Shown: positions 1-8,247, counted from the stretch's first letter. The stretch: DNA of 64,000 bases from Bradyrhizobium sp. CCBAU 53421 (GCF_015291625.1 NZ_CP030047.1:5704001-5768000); one strand, 5' to 3'. The notes: a model not told the origin generated them from the letters alone. Numbers and translations: made by a program.

Positions 1-571
1 TGTCCGGCAGTTCGCCTTCCATCTCGGCTATCAGCGCATCGCCGATCGCGGGATCGAGCGCCGCGGTATAGGCATGGCCGGCGGCGGTGGTCGCCATCGA
101 GATGCGGCTGCCGGTCGCCTCATGCAGGCCGAGCGCGTTCGCCGCGCGGGCGAACTCCAGATAGACCAGATGGAAGCGGTCGGGGATCACGAAGCCCACC
201 GTGCCGGGCAACTGGTCCGCGACATCCTGCAGACGCAGCCGGATCAGATTGCGCAGCTGGAGCCCCTTCATCATCGAGGTGCTCATCGCGACCGCGCTTG
301 GGCCGATGCGATATTTCTGATCGCGCGGCAGATAGACGAGTTGCCCCATCCGCGTCAGCGTGTGCGTCAAGCGCGACACCGTCGATCGCGGCAGGCCGCA
401 GCGGTTCGAGATTTCGAGATTGCCGAGCCGGGCTTCGTGCCCCTCGAAGCACCGCAACACATCAAACGCGCGCGACACCACCTGGATGACATCGCCATCG
501 CCAGTCTCGCTGGCGAGCATTCCCTGCCGGCTAAGCCGTTCCGAGCGCCGTCCCATTTGTTTTGGCTCCAT
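1..571 (-). CDS. IclR family transcriptional regulator (3' end beyond window)
   Basis: The reading frame runs leftward off the window edge, so about 190 N-terminal codons are visible. An N-terminal winged helix-turn-helix with the segment GLPRSTVSRLTHTL at about residues 50-65 is typical of IclR proteins. It is followed by the start of the effector-binding domain, recognisable by the run TTAAGHAYTAAL. Two in-frame ATG codons exist, at 571 and 556; neither has a strong ribosome-binding site. The gene diverges from the biotinyl-carrier gene at 687, and a putative operator abuts its start, so autoregulation is likely. The effector is unknown. Family assignment is firm; the target pathway is inference. 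Confidence 0.88.
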   Translation of the reverse strand, partial: MEPKQMGRRSERLSRQGMLASETGDGDVIQVVSRAFDVLRCFEGHEARLGNLEISNRCGLPRSTVSRLTHTLTRMGQLVYLPRDQKYRIGPSAVAMSTSMMKGLQLRNLIRLRLQDVADQLPGTVGFVIPDRFHLVYLEFARAANALGLHEATGSRISMATTAAGHAYTAALDPAIGDALIAEMEGELPD

Positions 572-594
572 TCCGTCTTGCGGAATAAAATTCC
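571..594 (-). promoter_or_regulatory. putative IclR operator, copy 1
   Basis: On the minus strand this 24-bp site contains TTCCGCAAGACGG, the exact core of a second site at 651-674 in opposite orientation. It also holds two internal palindromes, TTCCG-N5-CGGAA (571-585) and GGAAT-AAA-ATTCC (582-594); the latter resembles known IclR-family boxes. It touches the upstream start codon of the IclR gene, as expected for autorepression. Confidence 0.6.
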
Positions 595-650
595 ACTTGC
601 AGATAAGGCTACCTCAGGCAATCTGCCGCCACAACAAAAAGCCGTTCGCC

Positions 651-674
651 GGATGAAATTTCCGCAAGACGGTA
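651..674 (+). promoter_or_regulatory. putative IclR operator, copy 2
   Basis: This site shares 17 of 24 positions with the minus-strand site at 571-594, including the unbroken 13-bp core TTCCGCAAGACGG at 660-672. It ends about 12 bp before the start codon of the biotinyl-carrier gene at 687. An IclR protein bound here could therefore block or activate that gene. Confidence 0.6.
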
Positions 675-686
675 TCGGAGAGTGGA

Positions 687-908
687 ATGCCAGAGATCAA
701 GATTGTGACCGAAGTTGCCGGGCGCGTTTGCGCGCTTCCCGTTGAAGCCGGCAGCAATATCGGCGACGGCGCCGAGATTGCGTTCGTCGAGGCGATGAAG
801 ATGGAGATACCGGTCACATCGACCGCAGCAGGCAAAATCAAGTCGATTCTGGTCAGGATTGACGACGTCATCGCCGAAGGCCAGGCCGTCGCGATCGTCG
901 AGACCTGA
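687..908 (+). CDS. stand-alone biotin/lipoyl carrier domain protein (BCCP-like)
   Basis: This 73-residue protein consists of a single biotinyl/lipoyl attachment domain. The motif VEAMKMEIPV at about residues 33-42 contains the lysine that is biotinylated in acyl-CoA carboxylases. Single-domain proteins of this size act as carriers for biotin-dependent carboxylases or decarboxylases encoded elsewhere. No carboxylase or biotin ligase gene lies in this window. A GGAG-type ribosome-binding site precedes the ATG. The gene is divergent from the IclR regulator and probably under its control. The partner enzyme cannot be named from sequence alone. Confidence 0.85.
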   Translation: MPEIKIVTEVAGRVCALPVEAGSNIGDGAEIAFVEAMKMEIPVTSTAAGKIKSILVRIDDVIAEGQAVAIVET

Positions 909-917
909 GTGCGGCTG

Positions 918-935
918 CCGAGCCGCCCGGCTCGG
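918..935. terminator. short perfect hairpin after the carrier gene
   Basis: The sequence forms CCGAGCCG/CGGCTCGG arms around two bases, ten bases after the carrier stop codon. There is no T-run behind it, so a classical intrinsic terminator is not certain. Confidence 0.3.
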
Positions 936-1000
936 ACCAAATTCCCAGATGTCATGTGATGGACGGTGGCTCCTTCGGGAGTCGCACGGCGTCGCATGCT

Positions 1001-1016
1001 GTTTCGCTTTCGAAAC
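1001..1016. other. inverted repeat GTTTCG-N4-CGAAAC upstream of glsA
   Basis: A perfect 6-bp inverted repeat with a 4-bp spacer lies about 175 bp before the glutaminase start, in an otherwise unannotated leader (909-1190). It could be a regulator site; nothing else in the leader is recognisable. Confidence 0.25.
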
Positions 1017-1190
1017 ATTCTCGACTAGAAAGTTTCGTATGGCGACACAATTTCCGAGCAACCGCTCGTTTTGTGAACATCTGTTCGAAAACCGACAGCC
1101 ACCGGTTCGCGCCTGCTCGGCTCCGCACACGGCTGATCTCGATGCGCGCTCGGTTGCGCGCGCCCTGATTGCGTTGCACAACAGGAGGCG

Positions 1191-3050
1191 ATGAAACAAT
1201 CGCCTCCTCCCGTCACCGCCAGCACCGTCAACTGGGCCCGCTCGCAGCCGCCGCTGCTGCGGTTTCTGCACGCGTGTTACGCAGACTTCCTCCTGGAAGC
1301 CGGCGGCGCGGTCGCCGACTACATTCCGGAGCTCGGCAAGGCCGACCCTGCCCATTTCGGCATCAGCCTGGCGACGCTCGACGGCCATGTCTACGAGGTC
1401 GGCGACACCAGGGTGCCGTTCACCATCCAGTCGATGTCGAAGCCGTTCGTGTTCGCGCTGGCGCTGGACACACTCGGCGCCGAACGGGTGGAAAGCGTGA
1501 TCGGCGTCGAGCCGTCGGGCGATCCCTTCAACTCGATCCGGCTCAATGCCGACAACCACCCGTTCAATGCGATGGTCAATGCCGGCGCGATCGCCTGCTC
1601 CGGCCTGCTCCATGCCGACAAGGGCGACGGCGCTTTCGACTACATCCGCCACGCGCTCGGCCGCTTCGCCGGCCGCGAGCTCGATGTCGACGAGGCGGTC
1701 TACGCCTCCGAGAGCGCCACCGGCGACCGCAACCGGGCGATCGGCTATCTCTTGCGCACCAATAGCGTGATCACCGAGAACGTGCCCGCAGTGCTCGACG
1801 TCTATTTCCGGCAATGCGCCATCCTGGTCACCGCGCGCGATACCGCCGTGATGGCGGCGACCCTGGCCAACCGCGGCATCAATCCCGTGACCGGCGAGCA
1901 GGTGGTGACGCCCTACGCGATCGCCCGCACGCTGTCGGTGATGACCTCGTCCGGCATGTACGACTTCGCCGGTGAATGGATCTACCGCGTCGGCATTCCC
2001 GCCAAGAGCGGCGTCGGCGGCGGCATCCTGGCGGCGCTGCCTGCCCGGCTCGGGCTCGGCAGCTATTCGCCGAAGCTCGACAAGCACGGCAACAGCGTGC
2101 GCGGCATCAAGGTCTGCGAGGCGCTGTCGGCGCATTACGACCTGCACATGCTGAACCGCAGCGACGACGCCCGCCACAGCATCATCGCCGACTACAACAT
2201 CGGCAAGAACCCGTCGCGGCGGGTACGGCGGCCGCAGGAGCAGGAGATCCTGGCAAAGCACTTCCAGGAAGTGCGCGTGATCGAGCTGGTCGGCACGCTG
2301 TCGCTCTCCAATGTCGACTACGTCTCGCGCCGCCTCGCCGGCAGCCCGCGGCCGGAATTCGTGATCTTCGACCTGCGCCGCGTCACCGCGACGACCCGCG
2401 CCGGCGCCCGGCTGGTGGCGGAGGCCTTCCAGGAGCTGGCCGAGCTCGGCGTCACCGTGATCCTGTCCGGCATCAAGCGAACCTCACGGGCGTGGGCCAC
2501 GATCAGCGAATGGACCCACCGGCTCGGCAATATCAGGGACTTCTATCTGCTCGACACCGCGATCGAATGGGCGGAGGACCAGATCGTCTACCGCTATGGC
2601 GGCTCGATCGACTTCCTCGAGACCACGGAGCTTGCCGAGCAGCCGCTGCTCGCCGGATTGAGCGAAACAGAGATCGCCGACCTCACCTCGCTCTGCACGG
2701 TCAGGACCTATCAGCCGAACGAGAAGATCATCGCTGCCGGCAGCGAGGCGACCTCGCTGTTCTTCCTGCGCAGCGGCGTGGTCCACGTTACCCTGCCCGA
2801 CGGCATCCGGCTCGCGACGCTGACCGCCGGCATGGCATTCGGCGAGATGGCGCTATTGGAGCCGAAGCGCTCGGCGGACGTGCTCGCCGACATGTCGGCG
2901 ACCGCCTATGAGGTGGCGATCAGGGACTTCGAGAGCTTCCGAGAGCAGCATCCGCGCGCCGGCGAGCGGATCATGCGCAACCTCGCGCAGATCCTCGCCG
3001 AGCGGCTGATCGTGGCGAACGCGAAGGTGGATCTGCTGACGTCGGGGTAG
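1191..3050 (+). CDS. glsA: glutaminase A fused to STAS and cyclic-nucleotide-binding domains
   Basis: Glutaminase hydrolyses L-glutamine to glutamate and ammonia. The N-terminal serine-dependent glutaminase domain spans about residues 20-320; the SxxK motif is Ser81-Met-Ser-Lys84, and GMYDFAGEWIYRVG and PAKSGVGGGI follow at their usual places. A STAS domain (about 360-460) and a cyclic-nucleotide-binding/Crp-type domain (about 480-600, with FGEMALLEPKRSA) follow, making 619 residues against about 310 for plain GlsA. The added domains suggest allosteric control by a nucleotide or protein partner. AGGAGG at 1183-1188 is only two bases from the ATG, unusually close. The gene stands alone. Confidence 0.93.
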   Translation: MKQSPPPVTASTVNWARSQPPLLRFLHACYADFLLEAGGAVADYIPELGKADPAHFGISLATLDGHVYEVGDTRVPFTIQSMSKPFVFALALDTLGAERVESVIGVEPSGDPFNSIRLNADNHPFNAMVNAGAIACSGLLHADKGDGAFDYIRHALGRFAGRELDVDEAVYASESATGDRNRAIGYLLRTNSVITENVPAVLDVYFRQCAILVTARDTAVMAATLANRGINPVTGEQVVTPYAIARTLSVMTSSGMYDFAGEWIYRVGIPAKSGVGGGILAALPARLGLGSYSPKLDKHGNSVRGIKVCEALSAHYDLHMLNRSDDARHSIIADYNIGKNPSRRVRRPQEQEILAKHFQEVRVIELVGTLSLSNVDYVSRRLAGSPRPEFVIFDLRRVTATTRAGARLVAEAFQELAELGVTVILSGIKRTSRAWATISEWTHRLGNIRDFYLLDTAIEWAEDQIVYRYGGSIDFLETTELAEQPLLAGLSETEIADLTSLCTVRTYQPNEKIIAAGSEATSLFFLRSGVVHVTLPDGIRLATLTAGMAFGEMALLEPKRSADVLADMSATAYEVAIRDFESFREQHPRAGERIMRNLAQILAERLIVANAKVDLLTSG

Positions 3051-3254
3051 CTACAGCCTGCCGTCGCGGGGCGCCCCGGCCAAAATATCGAAAACAACCC
3101 CATGCAAAGTAGCCGGCGGCTGCCGGCGCTCGACAAGCAACTTGACACGTCGGGCAACTCAGCGATATTTTTCCATTATTCCGAAATAGTGCGAGCGCCC
3201 CTTGGCCCCGCCTTCGCGGGGCGGAGCCGCGCAGTGCGACGTCCAGAGCGCACC

Positions 3255-3273
3255 TTTCCGGATCATGCTCTAG
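3255..3273. repeat. partial copy of the dispersed GATCATGCTCTAG repeat
   Basis: The stretch CTTTCCGGATCATGCTCTAG matches one arm of the larger palindromic repeat at 8336-8384. It lies just beyond the 3' end of the CMD-family gene, in the gap 3051-3269, which otherwise shows no gene. Confidence 0.55.
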
Positions 3274-3797
3274 CTCACCACTTCCGTCACCGGCTGCATG
3301 TCGATCTCGAACGTCTCGAGAAACTTCGACGTCATGATGTAGAAGCCGACCGAGAGCTGCAGCTCGATCAGCGCGGCCGGCGTCAGCAGCGCCGCGATCG
3401 CCTTGAAGGTGGCGTCCGTCGGCTTCTTCAGCTTGACGATCTCGTCGGTGAAGGTGAGCGCCGCGCGCTGCACCTCGTTGAAGCAGGCAGCTTGCTGCCA
3501 GTTCTCCAGCGCGGCGTTCTGCTCATCGGTGACGCCGACGTTCTTGCCGATGCGCTTGTGCGCGACGATCTCGTAGGGCGCCTCACAGAGGATGCCGGTG
3601 CGCGTGATCGCGAGCTCGCGCACGATCGGATCGAGCTCGCCCTTGTGGCGGATCGCGCCACCGAGCCGGCAGTATTGTTCGAAGTAGCTCGGCGAGTGCG
3701 CCATCATGCGGAAGATGTTGGCGTTGCGGTTCTTGTCGAGGATCTCGCGGGTGCGCGGGCTTGCCTTCGCGGGATCGGAGTAGTCGATGCGGGCCAT
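3270..3797 (-). CDS. carboxymuconolactone decarboxylase (CMD/AhpD-like) family protein
   Basis: This 175-residue all-helical protein has the family core IVRELAITRTGILCEAPYEIVAH at about residues 58-80. Glu61, Cys71 and His80 stand where the CMD family carries its conserved Glu/Cys/His residues. Only one cysteine is present in this motif; the CxxC pair of AhpD peroxidase partners is absent. A decarboxylase-like or structural role is therefore more likely than thiol redox activity. The gene is monocistronic, with the acyl-CoA cluster lying further right on the same strand. The substrate is unknown. Confidence 0.85.
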   Translation of the reverse strand: MARIDYSDPAKASPRTREILDKNRNANIFRMMAHSPSYFEQYCRLGGAIRHKGELDPIVRELAITRTGILCEAPYEIVAHKRIGKNVGVTDEQNAALENWQQAACFNEVQRAALTFTDEIVKLKKPTDATFKAIAALLTPAALIELQLSVGFYIMTSKFLETFEIDMQPVTEVVS

Positions 3798-3920
3798 TTC
3801 CTAACCTTGATCTGCTGTCGTTTCTGTCGGGTTCCGAAACAGTATCCGCCGACCGTCGCAGGAGCAACACGCGCGAGTCAAATTGCCGCCGCATTCCCAG
3901 ACAACCCTGACATAGTCGAT

Positions 3921-3951
3921 ATTCGCTGAGTGGGGACTCATCAAAGCGAAT
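3921..3951. other. nested inverted repeat in intergenic region
   Basis: ATTCGCT and AGCGAAT arms enclose a second stem, GAGT/ACTC around GGGG. It lies 90 bp upstream of a possible small membrane-protein gene. It could be a leader hairpin or operator; only the symmetry is seen. Confidence 0.25.
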
Positions 3952-4041
3952 GCTCGACGCGGGGTGTTCCGAGTACAAAATCTGGCCGTCGAGCGCGCAA
4001 TCCGCGCAACGATGAGTCACGCCCAAGTCTAGGGGAAACGC

Positions 4042-4143
4042 ATGAAGGAAGCCACCAAGAGGGCGGCCTCGGAAGCGCTTGCGCAAATGCTGGCGGTGAC
4101 GGCGATGCTCGTCATCGCCAGCTTCGTCTTTTATTGGCGATAG
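4042..4143 (+). CDS. possible 33-residue single-pass membrane peptide
   Basis: An ATG preceded by AGGGGAAACGC opens a short frame encoding MKEATKRAASEALAQ followed by a hydrophobic stretch (about residues 16-31) ending in WR. The positively charged start and single transmembrane helix fit a small inner-membrane protein. The frame lies alone between the CMD-family gene and the DUF35 gene. There is no recognisable family, and expression is unproven. Confidence 0.45.
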   Translation: MKEATKRAASEALAQMLAVTAMLVIASFVFYWR

Positions 4144-4215
4144 TATCCGCAACTCGAGGGGCAAGAGTGATCTGATTCAGCCTCGTCTTGCGTACTGATC
4201 GGATCGTTCGGCCCC

Positions 4216-4575
4216 TCATTTCGCCTTTGCGAAATACGGAACCAGCCGTCCCGCAAATTGCGTGAAGCGCGCGAAAACCTTGTCGCCGATGGCGAGGTCG
4301 TTGTCGCCATGCGCCATCATGCGAAACCCCTCGTCGGCGTCGACGAGCACGATGTTGTAGGGCACATGCGCCCTCGTCTCCGGCGTCGCGGCGCGGCAGA
4401 CCAGTGAGGCCGCATACACGGTCCCTGCCCCGCTCGCGCGATGTTCGGCGAGATCAGGCGAGCCACAGGCGGCGCAGAAGCTGCGGCGGAAATACTGCCG
4501 CGCACCGCAGGCGTTGCAGGTCTGGTAGACGATGGCTTCCGCGCCCTTGGTCCAGTCGACGATCGGTCCGCTCAT
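4216..4575 (-). CDS. DUF35/OB-fold zinc-ribbon protein, partner of thiolase-like protein
   Basis: This 119-residue protein starts with a rubredoxin-like zinc ribbon (Cys20, Cys23, Cys34, Cys37) followed by an OB-fold (ACR) segment from about residue 45. DUF35 proteins form tight complexes with thiolase-like subunits, for example Ltp2-ChsH2 in steroid degradation, and help hold the CoA ester. The start ATG overlaps the stop of the thiolase-like gene by four bases (ATGA), which implies translational coupling and a 1:1 complex. Longer upstream readings would run out of the natural start and are not supported. Confidence 0.9.
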   Translation of the reverse strand: MSGPIVDWTKGAEAIVYQTCNACGARQYFRRSFCAACGSPDLAEHRASGAGTVYAASLVCRAATPETRAHVPYNIVLVDADEGFRMMAHGDNDLAIGDKVFARFTQFAGRLVPYFAKAK

Positions 4576-5708
4576 CGCACGCGCTCCAGGAACATGCTGA
4601 CATGCGACGACAGCACACCGCCGTCGCCGTGCAGCAATGCGACGGAGGCGTCGCGCACCTGGCGGTTGTCGGCGCGGCCGGTCATCTGCAGATGGGTTTC
4701 GACCAGATGCGCCATCGCGCCGCCGACGCCGCAATGGCCATAGCTGAGCAGGCCGCCATGGGTGTTGAGCGGCATCTCGCCGTCCTGATTGAAATGGCCG
4801 GCGCGTACCCGCGCCGCCGCCTCGCCGCGCTTGGCGAGGCCGAGGTCTTCCAGCAGCATCGCGAGCGTGATCGTGAAGCTGTCGTAGACCGCGGCGTAGC
4901 GCACGTCCGAGATCGCGACGCCCGCAACCTGCTTCGCCTTCGCGATCGATATCTCGGCGCCGAGTTCGCTGAGCGCGGGCGCGGCCGTGACGTGCTGATG
5001 GGTATGCGCCTGGGCGCAGCCGCGGACGCGGACCTGGTGCTCGGCAGTCGGCTCGCGACTGATCACGCACGCCGCGCCGCCGTCGGACACCGGGCAGCAG
5101 TCGAGCAGTTTGAGCGGCATCGCCACCGGCTTCGAGGCCATCACGTCGGCAACCGTGATCGGCTCATGGAATTGTGCGCCGGGATGCGTCAGGGCGTGCT
5201 TGCGCATCAGCACCGCGAACTCGGCAAGGTCTTGCTGCGTCAGACCGTACTCGTGCATGTAGCGCGTCGCGACCAGGCCGTAATAGGCCGGGATCGTCGG
5301 CCCGAGCGTCACCTCGTAGTCGGGGTGGCCGACCTGGGCCAGCGCCTGGATCGAGGCGTCGCGGCTCTGCCCGGTCAGCCGGTTCTCGCCGCCGACCACC
5401 AGCACGTGCTTCGCAACCCCGGCATCGACGAGGTGATGCGCCAGCATGGTCATCGCAAGGCCTGTGGCGCCGCCGACCTGCACGGCATGGGCGTATGACG
5501 GGCGGATGCCGAAATGCTCGGCGAACACGGTCGCCAGCATGATGTGCGGCGAGACCGTGGAATAGCCGCACAGGATGCCATCGATGTCGGACCGCTTCAG
5601 CCCGGCATCGGAGATCGCAAGCTCGGCCGCCTTGCTCATCAGGTCGAGCGAGGACAGACCTTCATGCTTGCCATAGGACGTGAGGCCGACGCCGGTGACG
5701 AAGCTCAT
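4572..5708 (-). CDS. thiolase-like (SCP2/Ltp2 type) protein lacking the nucleophilic cysteine
   Basis: The 378-residue protein has the thiolase fold with C-terminal NTHGGLLSYGHCGVGG, equivalent to the thiolase NxxGGxxxxGH motif. The N-domain motif that normally supplies the acyl-accepting Cys reads VQVGGATG (about 77-83), with glycine instead. The second catalytic cysteine near the C-terminus is also absent (LHGDGG). Relatives with this pattern and a DUF35 partner, such as Ltp2, act as retro-aldolases on beta-hydroxy-acyl-CoA rather than as thiolases. It is fourth or later in the acyl-CoA cluster. A retro-aldol role is inferred from the missing cysteines and the partner gene. Confidence 0.85.
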   Translation of the reverse strand: MSFVTGVGLTSYGKHEGLSSLDLMSKAAELAISDAGLKRSDIDGILCGYSTVSPHIMLATVFAEHFGIRPSYAHAVQVGGATGLAMTMLAHHLVDAGVAKHVLVVGGENRLTGQSRDASIQALAQVGHPDYEVTLGPTIPAYYGLVATRYMHEYGLTQQDLAEFAVLMRKHALTHPGAQFHEPITVADVMASKPVAMPLKLLDCCPVSDGGAACVISREPTAEHQVRVRGCAQAHTHQHVTAAPALSELGAEISIAKAKQVAGVAISDVRYAAVYDSFTITLAMLLEDLGLAKRGEAAARVRAGHFNQDGEMPLNTHGGLLSYGHCGVGGAMAHLVETHLQMTGRADNRQVRDASVALLHGDGGVLSSHVSMFLERVR

Positions 5709-5714
5709 TTCTTA

Positions 5715-5835
<121 letters not shown>

Positions 5836-5869
5836 AAAAGAAAGCGTTGTCTGCGCGAAGCCGATCTCA

Positions 5870-7036
5870 TCAATACGACTTCGGAAGGCCGAGCACCTTC
5901 TCGCCGATGAAGCTGAGGATGAGCTGCGGGCTGATCGGCGCGATGCGCGGGATCAGCGACTCCCTGAGGTAGCGCTCGACATGATACTCCTTGGCATAGC
6001 CGAAGCCGCCATGGGTCATCACCGCCTGCTCACAGGCGTGGAAGCCGGCTTCCGCAGCAAGATACTTTGCCGAGTTCGCGGCCGGACCGCAGGGCAGGTT
6101 CTGGTCGTATTGCCAGCCGGCGCGCAGCACCATCAGCCAGGCGGCCTCGAGCTCCATCCAGCACTTCGCCAGCGGATGCTGGATCGCCTGGTTCATGCCG
6201 ATCGGACGGTTGAACACGATGCGGCCCTTGGCGTATTCCGACGCCCGCTTCAGCGCGATCTGGCCGAGGCCGACAGCTTCGGCCGCGATCAGGATGCGTT
6301 CGGGATTCATGCCGTGCAGAATGTATTCGAAGCCGCGGCCCTCTTCGCCGATGCGGTCTTCGACCGGGATCTCGAAATTCTCGAAGAACAGCTCGTTGGA
6401 GTCGACCGGCTTGCGGCCCATCTTCTCGATCTCGTGCACGGTGACGCGCTTGCGGTCGAAATCTGTGTAGAACAGGCTGAGGCCGTGGGTCGGGCTGCGC
6501 ACCTCCTCCAGCGGCGTGGTGCGCGCAAGCAGCAGGATCTTGTTGGCGACCTGCGCGGTCGAGATCCACACCTTCTGGCCGTTGACGATGTATTTCTCGC
6601 CCTGGCGCACGGCGCGGGTCTTGAGCTGGGTGGTGTTGAGGCCGGTGTTGGGCTCGGTCACCGCGAAGCAGGACTTGTCGCGGCCGTCGATGATCGGCGG
6701 CAGCATGCGCTGGCACTGCTCCTTGGTGCCGAACACCGCCACCGGGTTGAGGCCGAACACGTTCATGTGCACCGCGGACGCGCCGGACATGCCGGCGCCG
6801 GATTCGGAGATCGTGCGCATCATGATCGCAGCATCGGTGATGCCGAGCCCGGAGCCGCCATATTCCTCGGGGATGCAGATGCCGAGCCAGCCGGCATCTG
6901 CCAGCGCGCGGTGGAAATCGGCCGGATAGCCGCCCTCCTTGTCCTTCTTCAGCCAGTAGGCCTCGTCGAAGCGCGAGCAGATCTTGGCGACGGCATCGCG
7001 GATCGATTCCTGGTTGGCGGAGAGTGCGAAATCCAT
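5870..7036 (-). CDS. acyl-CoA dehydrogenase
   Basis: This 388-residue FAD enzyme would oxidise an acyl-CoA to the 2,3-enoyl-CoA. Typical segments are EEYGGSGLG (N-domain), CFAVTEPNTGLNT (middle domain) and THGGFGYAKEYHVERYLRE (C-domain). The region where medium-chain enzymes carry the catalytic YEG glutamate reads RIAPISPQL, so the base must sit elsewhere, as in some subfamilies. The start ATG at 7036 is chosen because upstream extension overlaps the CoA-transferase, only 11 bp away. It belongs to the minus-strand acyl-CoA cluster. Chain length and branching of the substrate are unknown. Confidence 0.92.
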   Translation of the reverse strand: MDFALSANQESIRDAVAKICSRFDEAYWLKKDKEGGYPADFHRALADAGWLGICIPEEYGGSGLGITDAAIMMRTISESGAGMSGASAVHMNVFGLNPVAVFGTKEQCQRMLPPIIDGRDKSCFAVTEPNTGLNTTQLKTRAVRQGEKYIVNGQKVWISTAQVANKILLLARTTPLEEVRSPTHGLSLFYTDFDRKRVTVHEIEKMGRKPVDSNELFFENFEIPVEDRIGEEGRGFEYILHGMNPERILIAAEAVGLGQIALKRASEYAKGRIVFNRPIGMNQAIQHPLAKCWMELEAAWLMVLRAGWQYDQNLPCGPAANSAKYLAAEAGFHACEQAVMTHGGFGYAKEYHVERYLRESLIPRIAPISPQLILSFIGEKVLGLPKSY

Positions 7037-7047
7037 CTGTCGTGCTC

Positions 7048-8247
7048 CTATGCCTGCACCGCTTTGGCCGCGCCGTCGCGCACCATCGCCGCAATCTCGT
7101 CGGCCGAGAAACCTGCCTCCTGCAAAATCTCCGCACTGTGCTCGCCGAGCCGCGGCGCCAGCCGGCTCGGCTCGACCTTGGTCTCCGACCACCGCGCCGA
7201 CGGCGTCATGCTGCGGATACGGCCCTCGGTCGGGTGATCGACCACGGGGAACACGCCGGTCGCGACCATGTGCGGATCCTCCAGCAGGCTCTCCAGATCG
7301 TGCATCGGCATCACGGGCACGTCGGCCTTCTCGAGGATCGCATTCCACTCGGCCGTGGTCTTGGTCTGCAGGATGCGCGCGAGCTCGGCATAGACGACGT
7401 CGATATTGGTGGCGCGGCCGGCGAAGGTCGCAAATTTCGGATCGCTGCGCAGATCGTCGCGGCCGGTCGCCTTGAAGAAATTCTCCCACTGCTTGTCGTT
7501 ATAGACGATCACGCAGATATAGCCGTCGAGCGTCTTGTACGGTCGCCGGTCCGGCGACAGATGCCGCGCATAGCCGCCCTTGTCGAGCGGCGGATCGTAG
7601 GTCAGCCCGCCCATGTGGTCGCCCATGACGAAGCCGGCCATGGTCTCGAACATCGGAATGTCGACGCGCTGGCCCTGCCCGGTGCGGTCGCGATGCACGA
7701 GGCTCGCGCAGATCGCGCCGACCGCGGTGAGGCCGACGATGCGATCGACCAGCGCATTCGGCACGTAGCGCGGCACGCCGTCCGAGGTCTGCGCCATCAA
7801 TGCCGGCAGCGCGGTGGCGCCCTGGATCAGATCGTCATAAGCGGGCTTGGCGGCATAAGGTCCCTCCTGGCCGAAGCCGAACACGCCGGCATAGATCAGC
7901 CGCGGATTGACCTTGGCGACGACATCGTAGCCGAGTTGCAGCCGCGCCATCGCTTGCGGCCGCACATTGTAGACCAGCACATCGGCCTGCGCGATCAGCC
8001 GCAGCACGGCCTCGCGCCCGGCCGGCTTCTTCAGGTCGAGGCAGACCGAACGCTTGCTGCGGTTGGTATTGAGGAACACCGGCCCCATGCCGGGATGCCG
8101 CGTCGGACCGATCTGCCGCGTCACGTCGCCGTCCGGTGATTCCACCTTGACGACGTCGGCGCCGTAGTCGCCAAGCATCTGGGTGGCGTAGGGCCCCATC
8201 AGCACGGTCGTCATATCGACGACCTTGATACCTTGCAGTGGTCCCAT
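7048..8247 (-). CDS. class III (CaiB/BaiF-type) CoA-transferase
   Basis: The enzyme moves CoA between carboxylates through an aspartyl-CoA intermediate. In the 399-residue protein MGPLQGIKVVDMTTVLMGPYA is the family N-terminus, AYDDLIQG lies near residue 137, and Asp168 in ALVDRIVGL aligns by position with the catalytic Asp169 of formyl-CoA transferase. The start at 8247 gives the normal family length; an in-frame extension to 8367 would run into an intergenic repeat. It precedes the acyl-CoA dehydrogenase by 11 bp, so the two are surely co-transcribed. Donor and acceptor acids are unknown. Confidence 0.92.
   Translation of the reverse strand: MGPLQGIKVVDMTTVLMGPYATQMLGDYGADVVKVESPDGDVTRQIGPTRHPGMGPVFLNTNRSKRSVCLDLKKPAGREAVLRLIAQADVLVYNVRPQAMARLQLGYDVVAKVNPRLIYAGVFGFGQEGPYAAKPAYDDLIQGATALPALMAQTSDGVPRYVPNALVDRIVGLTAVGAICASLVHRDRTGQGQRVDIPMFETMAGFVMGDHMGGLTYDPPLDKGGYARHLSPDRRPYKTLDGYICVIVYNDKQWENFFKATGRDDLRSDPKFATFAGRATNIDVVYAELARILQTKTTAEWNAILEKADVPVMPMHDLESLLEDPHMVATGVFPVVDHPTEGRIRSMTPSARWSETKVEPSRLAPRLGEHSAEILQEAGFSADEIAAMVRDGAAKAVQA

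Noticed and set aside
609..2261. Long open frame (550 codons) antisense to the carrier and glutaminase genes
   Set aside because: Codon-position GC bias of the real plus-strand genes creates such frames; the product is low-complexity, rich in Arg, Ala, Asp and His, with no domain.
3068..3079. CGGGGCGCCCCG palindrome after glsA as a terminator
   Set aside because: Short, without a loop of proper size and without a T-run; too weak to annotate.
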